NCBI GenBank assembly: GCA_963747335.1
Contig: CAVVEV010000012.1
Location: 620,001-684,000, forward strand
Length of the DNA stretch: 64,000 bases
Origin: Prado023 sp963747335
GTDB taxonomy: Bacteria; Actinomycetota; Actinomycetes; S36-B12; CAIYMF01
Direction: 5' to 3'
The notes beneath the pieces are model-generated. The model ran no database searches. It saw only the letters and a program-made list of their open reading frames with translations, and was not told the origin of the DNA. Shown here one piece after another: positions 27,769 to 37,891 of the stretch. The stretch's first letter is position 1. Every line of letters begins with the position of its first letter. Made by a program: the position numbers and the translations under genes.

Positions 27769-30516
27769 CTAGCCAGCGGGGTTCAGCGTGAGGGTGTCCT
27801 CGGCGGCTGCCTCCACGGCCGCCTGCGAGAACGCCCAGGGAAGGGTCTGGCCCGTCGCCCACGGCTCGAGCTGGTCGTCGTAGTGCGGGTGGAAGGTGTG
27901 CCCGCTGGCCCCGGTCAGGTGGATCCACGTCGAGGCGTCGAAATCGTCGAAATCGGTCACGGCCCTGAAGCTGGGGATCCAGTCGACGTGGTAGGCCGGC
28001 TGGACCGCCGGGGCATCGGCGCACTCAGGCTCGTCAGCATCCTCACCCTCGCACGTGACCGAGGCATCCCAGCCCACGGCATTGACGACGCCCTTGCCGC
28101 CACCGAGCTCGACCGGTCCGCGGTTGAACAGCCACTCGAGTGGCCCGATCCCGGACGCGCCGAACGGGTTGGCCACGACCTCGAGCGTGTGCATCTGCCC
28201 CCAGGACCAGTCGGACGTGTCCGACCCGAACCGGTCGGTGAGCTGCAGTCGCGGCGGCTGTCAACGCCGCCGCCACGGTGGCGTCGCGCCCCTCCTTCTC
28301 CGGGGTCGTGGTGTCGTCCCACCACGGATCGTCGGTGCGCTGCCAGAGGTCATCGGCCACGACCCACCACCGTCCGCCACCCGTCGAGCGCGCGTCGGCC
28401 CCGAGCTCGTCGTTGAACAGCGGGTCCTGCAGGTTGCGCCAGAACGCGTTGAAGTAGGCCGCGGGCGCCGAGTCGACGTCGTCGTGGAAGTCCCACCCGT
28501 CGAACAGCGCGAAGGCCTTCGACGTCTGCTCGTCCAGGCCCGAGACCGACGACAGCATCCGCGGCACCAGCGTGGCAGCGTTGGTGTTGTGGGTGTCGAG
28601 CTGGATGGCCGACAGGGCGGCCGCATCGAGCTTCTTCCCACCGGCGGTGGCCTGGTCGAGCAGGTCGGTGATCCGCTGGGCGCGCTGGCCGTAGTCCCAG
28701 TCCTCGGTGAGCAGGTAGGGGTACTGCTCGCCGATGGCGGCGTTGTTGGCGGTGATCACCAGCCCACTGTCCGGATTGAGCATGGTGGGCAGGGCATCGA
28801 ACTCGATGAACCCCTCCCAGTCGTAGGAGGAGTCCCAGCCGGGCACCGGGTACTTGCCCGAGTAGCCGGAGCGGATCGGGATCTGCCCCGGGGTCTGGTA
28901 GCCGATGTTGCCCTCCACATCGGCGTACGCGAGGTTCTGCGCCGGCACGTTCCAGTCGGCTGCCGCTGCCCGGAACTCATCCCAGTTCGACATCGTGGCC
29001 AGCCCCAGCACGGCCTCGAAGAGCCGACCGGGCTGCAGCGCGGTCCAGCGGTAGGCCACGCCGAACCCCTTGCCGGCGTCGGGTGCGTCGGCGGGCACGG
29101 GGGCGCTCGCGGCGATCTCCTGCTCCGTCTCGCCCACGTCGCTCATGAGGGGCCCGTGCTCCGTGGCACGGATCGTGATCGGCACGTCGTCGCCGCCGGC
29201 CACCTTGATCACGTCCTCGATCACGGTGAAGGGTCGATGCTCGCCGTCGACGAAGTACCCGGTCTCGTCGATCTGCTCCAGCACCAGGTCGGTCACGTCG
29301 GGGCCGAGGTTCGTCACGGCCCATCCTGCGCGCTGGTTGTGCCCGGAGAGGACCGCAGGGACACCCGGGAAGCTCATCCCCGCGAAGTCGTACCCGCACG
29401 CGTCCGAGACCTCGCGGCAGTGCAGCCCCACCTGGTACCACAGCGACGGCATAGCCGGACCCGAGGTGCGGGTCGTTGGCGAGCAGGGCCCTGCCGGTGC
29501 TCGACATGGAGGGCCCCACCACCCAGGAGTTCGACCCGACGCCCTCACCCGAGGGGCCGATCAGGGCGTCCAGGGTGCTCTCGATCCGGGCCAATCCGGT
29601 CAGCGCCGGGTCGACCGAGTCCAGGGCCTCGGCCGTGGCCCGGGCCATGGGGCTCATACCCAGTCGCGCCGCCATCCCGGTGCCCAGCCCGAGGACGGCC
29701 TCCTCCGCCGCCTCGATCCGGTCGACCTCGCCCTGGTCGGGACATGTGCTGCCCGTGCAGCCCGAACCGGGCTCGCCCGCCGGAGCCGGCGCCTCGAAGT
29801 CGAACTCGCCGTCGACGACCGATCCCTGGGTGACGATGACGGGGTACTGGTCGAAGGGGAACCCCGGGTAGAGGCTGCTGGGCGCGCGGACCGCCCACGG
29901 CCTGCGCGTACCGGACCCGGTTGACCTCGTCCTCGGCGTTGCCGCGGAGGTCCCAGGCGATGGCCTTGGCCCAGGCGAGGGTGTCGACCGGGGTCCATGG
30001 CTCGACCTCGCCCGCGCCGCCGGTCGTGCGCAGGAGCAGGTACTCGAGGCCCAGCTCGGTCGGCGAGCGGTCGCCGATATAGGCATTGACCCCGTCGGCG
30101 TAGGACTGCAGGACCGTCCGACTGTCGCCGGTCGCCATTGCCCACTCCTGCTCGGCGACCCGGCGCCAGCCCATGGTCCGCAGGTACTTGTCGGTGTCGA
30201 GCTGGCTCTCGCCGACCAGCTCGGAGATCCTTCCCCCGGTCACGTGCCGGTTGAGGTCCATCTGCCAGAAGCGGTCCTGGGCATGCACGTAGCCCTGCGC
30301 GAAGAACAGGTCCTCGGTCGTGTCGGCGTAGATGTTGGGGATGCCGTGGGCATCACGCACGACGCTCACGGGTGCGGACAGCCCAGCGACGTCGAGGGTC
30401 CCGGAAGCCTGCGGGTACGACCGGCGCACCATCCAGGTGAACCAGCCGGCGAACGTCACCCCCACGACGAGGACGAACACCAGGAGCCCGATCAGGATCT
30501 TGCCCACGAGTCGCAT
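27769..30516 (-). CDS. Penicillin acylase family protein (Ntn hydrolase), three frameshifts in the sequence
   Basis: About 910 residues when joined. The ATG at 30516 starts a signal anchor (RLVGKILIGLLVFVLVVGV), then APVSVVRDAHGIPNIYADTTEDLFFAQGYV..., a standard opening for S45 acylases. The autoprocessing site is GVGSNSWVVG: Ser (codon near 29534) is the predicted N-terminal nucleophile of the beta chain. TGRALLANDPHLG and GVPAVLSGHNQRAGWAVTN follow. The frame breaks near 29890, 29459 and 28256; each join restores conserved sequence, for example GWSFGQ-type text read here as SDWSWGQMHTLEV. Errors in assembly are likelier than decay. Hydrolyses amide bonds, possibly of acyl-homoserine lactones or beta-lactams; the substrate is unknown. 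Confidence 0.85.
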
Positions 30517-30618
30517 GCCGCTGACGCTAGCGAGGCACCCGGCTCGAAGGCAGGTCCACGGGCCTCGCGCGGTAGGGTCGGACCATCCTGTACTGGCGTG
30601 CCGACCCCTGGAGGCGAC

Positions 30619-31119
30619 GTGGACCCGCTGACGTTCGACGTGGTGATCGAGATCCCCGCCGGGAGCCGCAACAAGTACGAGGTGGATCACCATTCGGGCA
30701 AGATCCGCCTCGACCGTCGACTGTTCACCGCGACCCGCTACCCCCACGACTACGGGTTCATCGACGACACCCTCGGTCTGGACGGTGATCCGCTGGACGC
30801 CCTGGTGCTGCTCGACGAGCCGACGTTCCCGGGGTGCATCATCGAGTGCCGGGCCATCGGGATGTTCCGGATGAGCGACGAGGCCGGCGGCGATGACAAG
30901 GTCATCTGTGTGGTGGCCGGCGACCCGCGCATGGACCACATCCGCGACATCCACCACATGCCCGAGTTCGACCGCCTGGAGATCCAGCACTTCTTCGAGG
31001 TCTACAAGGACCTCGAACCCGGCAAGTCCGTGGAGGGCGCCACCTGGGAGGGCCGGGCCGGAGCCGAGGCCGAGATCAATGACTCGTTCGCCCGGTTCGT
31101 GCCCCCTGAGCCCCACTGA
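30619..31119 (+). CDS. ppa: Inorganic diphosphatase
   Basis: 166 residues, a family I soluble pyrophosphatase that pulls biosynthetic reactions by cleaving PPi. It has VIEIPAGSRNKYEVDH, LFTATRYPHDYGFIDDTL, the metal-binding GLDGDPLDALVLLD (DxDPxD), and the C-terminal HFFEVYKDLEPGK. The GTG start at 30619 has GGAGG four bases upstream. It is divergent from the acylase gene with 102 bases between. Its location near dacB matches Rv3628. Confidence 0.97.
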   Translation: MDPLTFDVVIEIPAGSRNKYEVDHHSGKIRLDRRLFTATRYPHDYGFIDDTLGLDGDPLDALVLLDEPTFPGCIIECRAIGMFRMSDEAGGDDKVICVVAGDPRMDHIRDIHHMPEFDRLEIQHFFEVYKDLEPGKSVEGATWEGRAGAEAEINDSFARFVPPEPH

Positions 31120-31138
31120 GTGCCTCGTTCGCTAGCCT

Positions 31139-31154
31139 GCCGCCTGGGGGCGGC
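31139..31154 (+). terminator. Hairpin after ppa
   Basis: GCCGCC-TGGG-GGCGGC, a 6-bp GC stem with a tetraloop, begins 20 bases after the ppa stop codon. No T tract. Confidence 0.4.
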
Positions 31155-31255
31155 GATCCGGGTTAAAGCGGTTCACCCGTTCAGCCGAATGTGACAGGAG
31201 GGACGGCGCATGACGCGCCCTCCCGATCGGATCCGGTGTGGCGGGAGGGGCCAGG

Positions 31256-33889
31256 GTGATCGAACAGCCCGACTACCTGGCGCACATGTCACGCTCCTCC
31301 CACGACGTGGTCGCGATCATGGAGCTCGGCGCGCAGGTGGCCGCCGCGACGACGTCGAGCGCCGCTGCTGTCCTGGTGCGCCAATCCGGGCGGGTCCGCC
31401 TCGGAGCGCTGCATGACGCGGACGCCGAGCGCCGGGACGTCGTTGCCGCCGCGCTGGAGTCCGTCGCGCTCGACGGCCCGGACAGTCCCTTCAGCACGGC
31501 GCTGGACTCCGGGCAGAACGCAATCCTGGGCATCGACGGGCTCGCGGTCACCGGTGCCCGCCCCGAGTGGGCCCGGGAGCTGGACCGGCTGGGCATCGCC
31601 GCACTCGGGATCACCCCCCTGATCGCGGGGGATCGCGCCCTGGGGCTGCTGGTCACCGCCCGGCTGACCCACGACGAGCGGATGAGCACCGAGGAGCTGG
31701 CCGACCAGGCGCAGGTGGCCTCGCACCTGACCACGTTCCTGGACACCGCCACCGCCCTGACACAGATGCGCCAGTCCAGCCTGGTCGTCGACGCGATGCC
31801 CGACGCGATCATCGGCTTCTCCCGGGACCGTGAAGTCATCCTCTGGAACGCGGGGGCGGAGCGGATGTACGCCATCCCCGAGCGGGAGGCCCTGGGGCGC
31901 AAGCTCGACGACCTGATCACCACCGAGTACGGGGCGGCCAGCGAGGGCAACGGCGGGCCAGCCATCAGCCTGATCAACAAGGGCAGCTGGACCGGCCGGG
32001 TCCGGCAGCGCACCCTGCACGGTCGGGTGCTGCACGCCGACGTCTCGATCGCCTCGATCGTCGAGGACGGCCGGCTGCGTGGGGCGGTGTCGATCAACCG
32101 CGACGTCTCCAGCCTGATCGAGGCCGAGGCGGCCAAGGCCGAGAACGAGCGACGGATGCAGGCCCTGCTCGACGCGTCGCGGGCGATGACCGCGGTGTTC
32201 GACCGGGAGGGCACGATCATCGCGGTGAACGCGGCCTGGACCGCCGGTGTCGCCCTCGGCGGGGTCGGCCCCGATGATGTCGGCATCGGGGCCGACTACA
32301 TCGCCGTGATGCGCCGCGCCGCCAGCGCGTCCGAGGACGCGGCCGCCGTCGTGGCCGGGGTCGAGGCGGTGCTCGCCGGACGTGCGGCCGCGTTCGACTG
32401 GGACTACGACGTGACCGAGCCCGATGGCACCCTGCGCGCGTTCATGGTGTCGATCGCGCCGATGCCGGGTGCCCAGGGCGGGGCCTTCGCGACGCACACC
32501 GACATCACGACGCGCAAGGTGATGGAGCGGCAGCTCGCCCATCAGGCCAGCCACGACCCGCTGACCGGCCTGCGTACACGCCGACGGGTGGAGCAGGAGC
32601 TGGAGCCCGCGCTGGCCCGCTCCGTGGTCTCGGGGCGGCCGGTCGCCGCGGTGATCGTGGACCTCGACCGCTTCAAGGACGTCAACGACACCCTCGGCCA
32701 CGAGGCCGGCGACGCGGTCCTGGTCCACATGGCCGACCGCCTGCGGGGCTTCGGGGCAGCCACCGTCATCGGTCGCCTGGCCGGTGACGAGTTCGTGCTG
32801 ATCGTGCCGGACGTCCGCGACCGCGCGGAGCTGGCGCGGCTGGCCGGCGACCTCGCCCGGGTCATCACCGCGCCCCTCCCGCTGGGCGACCGCGAGCTGT
32901 TCTTCGGGGTGAACATCGGCACCGCGCTGTCCTCGGACACCGAACCGGGCCCGGATGTGGCGGCCAACCTGCTCCGCGCCGCGGACACCGCCATGTACCG
33001 GGCCAAGGCGCGCGGGCGCAACAGCATCGTGGCCTACGACGAGGGACTGCGCGCCGACGTCGGCCGTCGGGTGCAGATCTCGTCGTGGCTGAACCATGCA
33101 CTGGACCGCGGCGAGATCTCGGTGGCCTACCAGCCGCAGTTCCGGTGCCTCGACGGCCGCCAGGTCGGGGTCGAGGCCCTGATGCGCTGGCGGCACCCGG
33201 AGGCCGGGGACATCAGCCCGGTGGAGTTCATCGCGATCGCCGAGGAGTCCGGCGCGATCCTCACGATCGGCGCATGGGTGCTGACCCAGGCCTGCCAGCA
33301 GGCCGCCGAATGGGCCCCGATCAGCGGTCCGGACTTCTCCGTCGCCGTCAACCTCTCGCCGCACCAGCTGATCGATCCGGGCCTGCTGGACATCGTGCGC
33401 AGCGCGCTGCTGCGCTCCCGGCTGCCCGCGACCTCGCTGACGCTGGAGGTGACCGAGGGGGCCCTGATCGACGACCCCGAGGCGGCCACTGAGGCGCTGG
33501 CCCGGCTGCGGGCCCTGGGGGTGCGCATCTCGCTGGACGACTTCGGGACGGGGTACTCCTCGCTGGCGTACCTCGCGAAGTTCCCCGTTGACGAGCTGAA
33601 GGTCGACCGCGTGTTCGTCCGCGACATCGAGCGAGACCCCCGCACTCGTGCGCTTGCCGAGGGGATCGTCCGGATCGGGCATGCCCTGGGGATGCGGGTG
33701 CTCGCCGAGGGGGTCGAGACCCCGGGGCAGCTGCGGATCCTGACCGGCGCCGGGTGCGACTTCTACCAGGGGTTCATCGCCGCTCCGGCCGAGACGGTCG
33801 CGCAGGCGACCGCCCGGTTGCGCGACCGGACCCTGGGCCGCGACATCCCGGCGGACGCGGCCCTGGCGGCTGGGCGGACGATCGAGTAG
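31256..33889 (+). CDS. GAF-PAS-PAS-GGDEF-EAL protein (cyclic di-GMP turnover)
   Basis: 877 residues. Order: GAF-like (about 1-160), PAS (about 165-285, with VVDAMPDAIIGFSRDREVIL), a second PAS (about 290-420), GGDEF (about 425-590) and EAL (about 600-865). The GGDEF signature is AGDEF (about 508), a variant compatible with cyclase activity. The EAL domain keeps VEALMRW (about 638), DDFGTGYSSLAYL and LAEGVETPGQL, so phosphodiesterase activity is plausible. No membrane segment is visible; it is a cytoplasmic sensor. Start GTG 31256 has GGGAGGGG upstream; GTG 31238 is an alternative. Net activity cannot be told from sequence. Confidence 0.92.
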   Translation: MIEQPDYLAHMSRSSHDVVAIMELGAQVAAATTSSAAAVLVRQSGRVRLGALHDADAERRDVVAAALESVALDGPDSPFSTALDSGQNAILGIDGLAVTGARPEWARELDRLGIAALGITPLIAGDRALGLLVTARLTHDERMSTEELADQAQVASHLTTFLDTATALTQMRQSSLVVDAMPDAIIGFSRDREVILWNAGAERMYAIPEREALGRKLDDLITTEYGAASEGNGGPAISLINKGSWTGRVRQRTLHGRVLHADVSIASIVEDGRLRGAVSINRDVSSLIEAEAAKAENERRMQALLDASRAMTAVFDREGTIIAVNAAWTAGVALGGVGPDDVGIGADYIAVMRRAASASEDAAAVVAGVEAVLAGRAAAFDWDYDVTEPDGTLRAFMVSIAPMPGAQGGAFATHTDITTRKVMERQLAHQASHDPLTGLRTRRRVEQELEPALARSVVSGRPVAAVIVDLDRFKDVNDTLGHEAGDAVLVHMADRLRGFGAATVIGRLAGDEFVLIVPDVRDRAELARLAGDLARVITAPLPLGDRELFFGVNIGTALSSDTEPGPDVAANLLRAADTAMYRAKARGRNSIVAYDEGLRADVGRRVQISSWLNHALDRGEISVAYQPQFRCLDGRQVGVEALMRWRHPEAGDISPVEFIAIAEESGAILTIGAWVLTQACQQAAEWAPISGPDFSVAVNLSPHQLIDPGLLDIVRSALLRSRLPATSLTLEVTEGALIDDPEAATEALARLRALGVRISLDDFGTGYSSLAYLAKFPVDELKVDRVFVRDIERDPRTRALAEGIVRIGHALGMRVLAEGVETPGQLRILTGAGCDFYQGFIAAPAETVAQATARLRDRTLGRDIPADAALAAGRTIE

Positions 33890-33957
33890 GGCGCCGTGTC
33901 CACAGATCCCGTCGTTGGGTCTGTCGTGATGGGTCCACGGTGCCTACGGTGTGCCCC

Positions 33958-34611
33958 ATGGCTACCCGATTCAGTGGATTCCCCGCCGACGCGTTCGGCT
34001 TCTACGCCGACCTCGAGCTGGACAACACCAAGACGTTCTGGGCGGGCAACAAGCACCGCTACGAGGCCGCGGTCGCCGGCCCACTGAGTGATCTGCTCGA
34101 CGACCTCGAGGCGGAGTTCGGTGCCGGGCGGCTGTTCCGGCCGTATCGCGACGTCCGGTTCAGCGCCGACAAGAGCCCCTACAAGGAGCACCAGGGCGGG
34201 TACGTCGAGGTTGGTCCGGCCTGCGGCTACTACGTGCAGGTGAGCTCCGGTGGCCTCATGGTCGGGGCCGGGTGGTACGCCTCCACGGGCGAGCAGGTGG
34301 CCCAGTACCGGGAGACGATCGAGGCGGGGCTGACGGTGAAGGCCCTGCGCAAGGAACTCGCTGGGCTGAAGCGGGCGGGGATGGAGGTGGGCGGTGAGCA
34401 GGTGAAGACCCGTCCGCGGGGGGTCGCCGCCGATCATCGCGACCTCGACCTGCTCCGGTACCGCACCGTCGTCGTGTCCGCGACGATCCCGCACGACGAG
34501 CCGTGGCTGGCCACGCGAACGGCTGGGACGAAGGTGCGAAACGCCTGGCGCAGGACGCGGCCGCTCGTCGAGTGGCTGGCCGACAACGTCACCGGCCACG
34601 GGGAGGCCTGA
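33958..34611 (+). CDS. DUF2461 family protein
   Basis: 217 residues. Typical opening FSGFPADAFGFYADLELDNTK followed by FWAGNKHRYE, then FRPYRDVRFSADKSPYKEHQGGY and MVGAGWYASTGEQVAQYRE, all hallmark DUF2461 blocks. Soluble, with no signal. ATG 33958 lies 68 bases after the GGDEF-EAL stop codon. No biochemical function is established for the family. Confidence 0.9.
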   Translation: MATRFSGFPADAFGFYADLELDNTKTFWAGNKHRYEAAVAGPLSDLLDDLEAEFGAGRLFRPYRDVRFSADKSPYKEHQGGYVEVGPACGYYVQVSSGGLMVGAGWYASTGEQVAQYRETIEAGLTVKALRKELAGLKRAGMEVGGEQVKTRPRGVAADHRDLDLLRYRTVVVSATIPHDEPWLATRTAGTKVRNAWRRTRPLVEWLADNVTGHGEA

Positions 34612-34673
34612 GTCCGAGGGTGGGGCCGGCCAAGGCCACCAGGTCGGCCCGGGCCTTCGTGGTCCCCCCGGGC

Positions 34674-34789
34674 CATCGGGTCTCGTCCGGCATCGGATCT
34701 GAGTCCGGCCATCGGATTGAGTCCGGGCATCGGATTAGGGTCCGGCGGCCATCGGACCGACCCTCCCAGCCATCGGCTCGGGCTCCGGT
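34674..34789. repeat. Degenerate ~19-bp tandem repeat between DUF2461 and helD
   Basis: CATCGG starts at 34674, 34691, 34710, 34728, 34750 and 34771 (spacing 17-22), each followed by a variable stretch ending in TCCGG or similar; copies 2-4 are closest (CATCGGATT(G)AGTCCGG). It fills most of the 178 bases between two convergent genes, so it lies in both 3' ends. Function unknown; it may contribute to termination or be slippage-prone filler. Confidence 0.8.
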
Positions 34790-37015
34790 TCAGCCCGCGT
34801 GGAACCCGGCGGGAAGGTCGCGGGAGTGCAGCACCACCAGCTGCTGCGTGGCCCGGGTGAGGGCGACGTAGAGGTCGTGGCCGCCGCGGGCCGACTCCTC
34901 GAGGATCGCCGACGGCTCCACGACCACCACCTGGTCGAACTCCAGGCCCTTGGCCTCGGCCACGGTCAGGACGCTCACGCGGGTGTCCAGCGCCGAGTGA
35001 CCGACACCGAGGACCCCCGCGGCGAGCTGGCCGGTCAACGATCTCGCCACCGGGTCCCGCAGGGTGGGTGGCACGATCACGGCCGACCTGCCCTCCTCGC
35101 TGACCCAGTCCGCAACCTCGCGCCCCGCGGCAGGACCGAGGTCAGGCAGAGCGACGGTGACGATCCGGGGCGGGTCGCCGTCCCGGATCGAGGAGGGCTC
35201 CGTGACGGAGCTCCCCGATGCCCGCAGGACGCGGGTGGCGAGCTGCATCATCGGGGCAGGGGTTCGATAGTTGACCGTCAGCTGCTGGACGCTCCAGCGG
35301 CCCGGGGCCACGCGATCGAAGGCATCAGCCCAGGTTCGGGGAGAGGCCGCGGACCCGGCCTGCGCGAGGTCCCCGACGACCGTCATCGACCGGCTGGGGC
35401 ACCGACGCAGCAGCAGCCGCCACTGCATCGGCGAGAGCTCCTGCGCCTCGTCGACCACGACGTGCCCGAACACCCAGGTCCGGTCGGCCAGCGCCGCATC
35501 CACGACCGTGCGCCGCACCCGCCGCGACCCGCTGTACCGATCGATCAGCGCGCCAGCGGTGAGCCCGGCGACGCCCGTCATCTCCAGCACCCCCCGGGCG
35601 TACTCCTCCTCCTGCACCCGCTCGGAGGCCGCGAGTGCTGCCGCGCGCCGGGCCGGCTCGTCGTCCTCGCCGAGCAGCTCGGCGGCCTCGTCGAGGAGGG
35701 GGACGTCGCTGACCGTCCACGGTTCGCCGGCCGGCCGGGCCAGCCGCTCGCGCTCGCGGGGGGACAGCCGCGGGCCGGCAGCAGCCAGGGCCCGCGGGTC
35801 GGCCCACAGGTCGGCGATCACCTGCTCGGGGGTCAGCGGCATCCAGCACAGGTTCACCTCACGGCGCACGTCCCGGCTGTCGCGCAGGTCGGCCAGCAGG
35901 ATCTCCCGGTTGGAGTCCGGGTCCACCCCCCGCGCCTCGGCCAGCACCTGCACGAGCCGATCGAGCAACGAGGTGACGAAGGTCAGCCGCGCCCGATTGT
36001 GCGGCTTGCGCGAGGCACGGGCCCGGTCGCGCGCCGCGGCGACCATGCCGGGGGTCAGGATGATCCGCGTCCCCTCGACGGTGAGCTGCCGGGCGGCGTC
36101 CGGGACGCGCTGCCGGTTGCGGATCGCCGCCGCCACGACCTCGGCCATCCGCAGGTCGCCCTTGATCACGGCCACCTGGTCGGCGACCTCGGGTTCGGCC
36201 TCCACACCGGGGAACAGCTGGCCGGGGGTGGCCAGGACTGCGCTGGACTCCCCGAGGCCCGGCAGGACCTGGCTGATGTAGCGCAGGAACAGCGGGTTGG
36301 GTCCGACCACCAGCACACCGCTGCGGGCGATCTGGTCGCGGTGCGTGTACAGCAGGTATGCGGCGCGGTGCAGGCCCACCACCGTCTTGCCGCACCCCGG
36401 GCCGCCCTCCACCACCAGGATCCCGGGCATGGGCGCGCGGATGATGCGGTCCTGCTCGCCCTGGATGGTGGCCACGATGTCGCCCATGCGGCCGGTCCGG
36501 CGCGCGGCCAGGGCGGCCATCAGCGCGCCGTTGCCCTCGTAGGAGGAGTCCGCGCCCACTGCGTCGAGGTCCAGGACGTCGTCCTCGACCCCGCTGACCT
36601 CTCGGCCGTCGAGCAGGATGTGCCGCCGACGGGCGACACCCATGGGGGTTGCGGTGGTCGCCCGGTAGAAGGGCTCCGCAGCCGGGGCCCGCCAGTCGGT
36701 CAGCAGCAGGTTCTGGGCCTCGTCGGCCAGGCTGAGACGCCCGATGTACACCGGGGCTCCGCCGGCCGAGAAGTCGAGTCGCCCGAAGCAGAGCCGCCGC
36801 TCTGCGGACACCAGCGCGCCGACGCGTTCGGTGTAGACCCGGATCATCGCCTCGCGCTCCACCTGCGCGGCAGGTGTCCCGGCCGTGGGCGTGCGCTTGG
36901 CCCGGTTCAGGTCCCGGGACGCCCTGGCGGTGAGCTCGTCGAGGCGGTCGTACATCGCCGCGACGATCGGCTGCTCGGCGCGCACCGCGCTCGAGGGCTC
37001 GTTCGGCGAAGGCAT
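34790..37015 (-). CDS. HelD-type RNA polymerase-recycling ATPase (UvrD/SF1-like)
   Basis: 741 residues, the length of actinobacterial HelD (class II). An N-terminal helical arm (MYDRLDELTARASRDLNRAK) is followed by FGRLDFSAGGAPVYIGRLSL and LLLTDWRAPAAEPFYRAT. Walker A is GGPGCGKT (about 203) and Walker B VVVDEAQELSP. Motif IV/VI-like blocks are VNYRTPAPMMQLATRVL and LYVALTRATQQL. HelD removes stalled or rifampicin-bound RNA polymerase from DNA. Some relatives (HelR) confer rifamycin tolerance. I looked for the HelR-associated palindromic element upstream and did not find one. ATG at 37015. Confidence 0.88.
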   Translation of the reverse strand: MPSPNEPSSAVRAEQPIVAAMYDRLDELTARASRDLNRAKRTPTAGTPAAQVEREAMIRVYTERVGALVSAERRLCFGRLDFSAGGAPVYIGRLSLADEAQNLLLTDWRAPAAEPFYRATTATPMGVARRRHILLDGREVSGVEDDVLDLDAVGADSSYEGNGALMAALAARRTGRMGDIVATIQGEQDRIIRAPMPGILVVEGGPGCGKTVVGLHRAAYLLYTHRDQIARSGVLVVGPNPLFLRYISQVLPGLGESSAVLATPGQLFPGVEAEPEVADQVAVIKGDLRMAEVVAAAIRNRQRVPDAARQLTVEGTRIILTPGMVAAARDRARASRKPHNRARLTFVTSLLDRLVQVLAEARGVDPDSNREILLADLRDSRDVRREVNLCWMPLTPEQVIADLWADPRALAAAGPRLSPRERERLARPAGEPWTVSDVPLLDEAAELLGEDDEPARRAAALAASERVQEEEYARGVLEMTGVAGLTAGALIDRYSGSRRVRRTVVDAALADRTWVFGHVVVDEAQELSPMQWRLLLRRCPSRSMTVVGDLAQAGSAASPRTWADAFDRVAPGRWSVQQLTVNYRTPAPMMQLATRVLRASGSSVTEPSSIRDGDPPRIVTVALPDLGPAAGREVADWVSEEGRSAVIVPPTLRDPVARSLTGQLAAGVLGVGHSALDTRVSVLTVAEAKGLEFDQVVVVEPSAILEESARGGHDLYVALTRATQQLVVLHSRDLPAGFHAG

Positions 37016-37165
37016 CAGAACATCCTAGTGACGCCCCGTGCTCGGCGCAGGAGCGACGCCCCCAGGGCAGCCGATGCCCCACCCCGGCGACCCTCCACTG
37101 GGACTGAAGTGGCTCCCGAGCCTCGTTCATGCACCGCACAGGGATCCGTGTGGCAGAGTGCCACC

Positions 37166-37891
37166 ATGCCCCGCACGCTCGTGGCCATCCCGGCGCTGAA
37201 CGAGGCTGCAACGATCGCCGCAGTGATTGCTGAGGTGCACCGGGTGGATCCCGGAGCCCACGTCCTGGTCATCGATGACGGCTCCCACGACGACACCCGA
37301 GGCGTCGCCGAGCGCGCTGGGGCACAGGTCGTCCAGATGCCCTTCAACGTGGGGGTCGGCGGGGCCATGCGCACGGCCTTCCTGTTCGCGGTCCGCAATG
37401 ACTTCGATGCGGTCGTGCAGGTCGATGCCGATGGCCAGCATGTGGCCGAGCACATCCCCGAGCTGGTGGCGGCCCTCGACCACGCCTCAGTGGCGGTCGG
37501 GGCGAGATTCGCCGGAGGGTACGAGGTGCGCGGCCCCCGACGGTGGGCCATGAGCACGCTCGCTCGCTCCCTGTCCCGCGTCTGCGGTGCGACCCTGACG
37601 GACACGACATCAGGGTTCCGGGCGGCCGATCGACAGGCCATCGCCCTCTTCGCAGCGCACTACCCCGCCGAGTACCTCGGGGACACCGTCGAGTCCCTGG
37701 TCCTCGCCGCGCGCGCCGGGCTGGTTGTCACGGAGGTCCCCGTCCGGATGCGGTCCCGACAGGGAGGGCGGCCCAGCCAGTCCCCGGTCCGATCGGTGCT
37801 CTACCTGGGCCGGGCGATGCTCGCCCTCTACGTCGCCCTGGCCCGCCGGCCTCTCGCCCTGCCCGCCATCTCGAGGGCACCCGTCGGATGA
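37166..37891 (+). CDS. Family 2 glycosyltransferase (dolichyl-phosphate-mannose synthase-like)
   Basis: 241 residues. GT-A fold: TLVAIPALNEAATIAAVI, then VLVIDDGSHDDT and VVQVDADGQH (DxD-type metal site). It has no C-terminal transmembrane helices of its own. It is coupled (ATGA) to a DUF2304 gene, a common pair in which the small membrane protein probably anchors the enzyme. It is expected to load a sugar onto a polyprenyl phosphate on the cytoplasmic face; the sugar is unknown. Confidence 0.88.
   Translation: MPRTLVAIPALNEAATIAAVIAEVHRVDPGAHVLVIDDGSHDDTRGVAERAGAQVVQMPFNVGVGGAMRTAFLFAVRNDFDAVVQVDADGQHVAEHIPELVAALDHASVAVGARFAGGYEVRGPRRWAMSTLARSLSRVCGATLTDTTSGFRAADRQAIALFAAHYPAEYLGDTVESLVLAARAGLVVTEVPVRMRSRQGGRPSQSPVRSVLYLGRAMLALYVALARRPLALPAISRAPVG

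Noticed and set aside
34799..36980. Long open frame antisense to helD that continues in frame into the GT2 gene
   Set aside because: The real GT2 begins at 37166 with a normal start; the antisense portion is low-complexity.
37016..37165. Rifamycin-associated element before helD
   Set aside because: Only a direct GGGGCGTC repeat is present, not the expected palindromic element.
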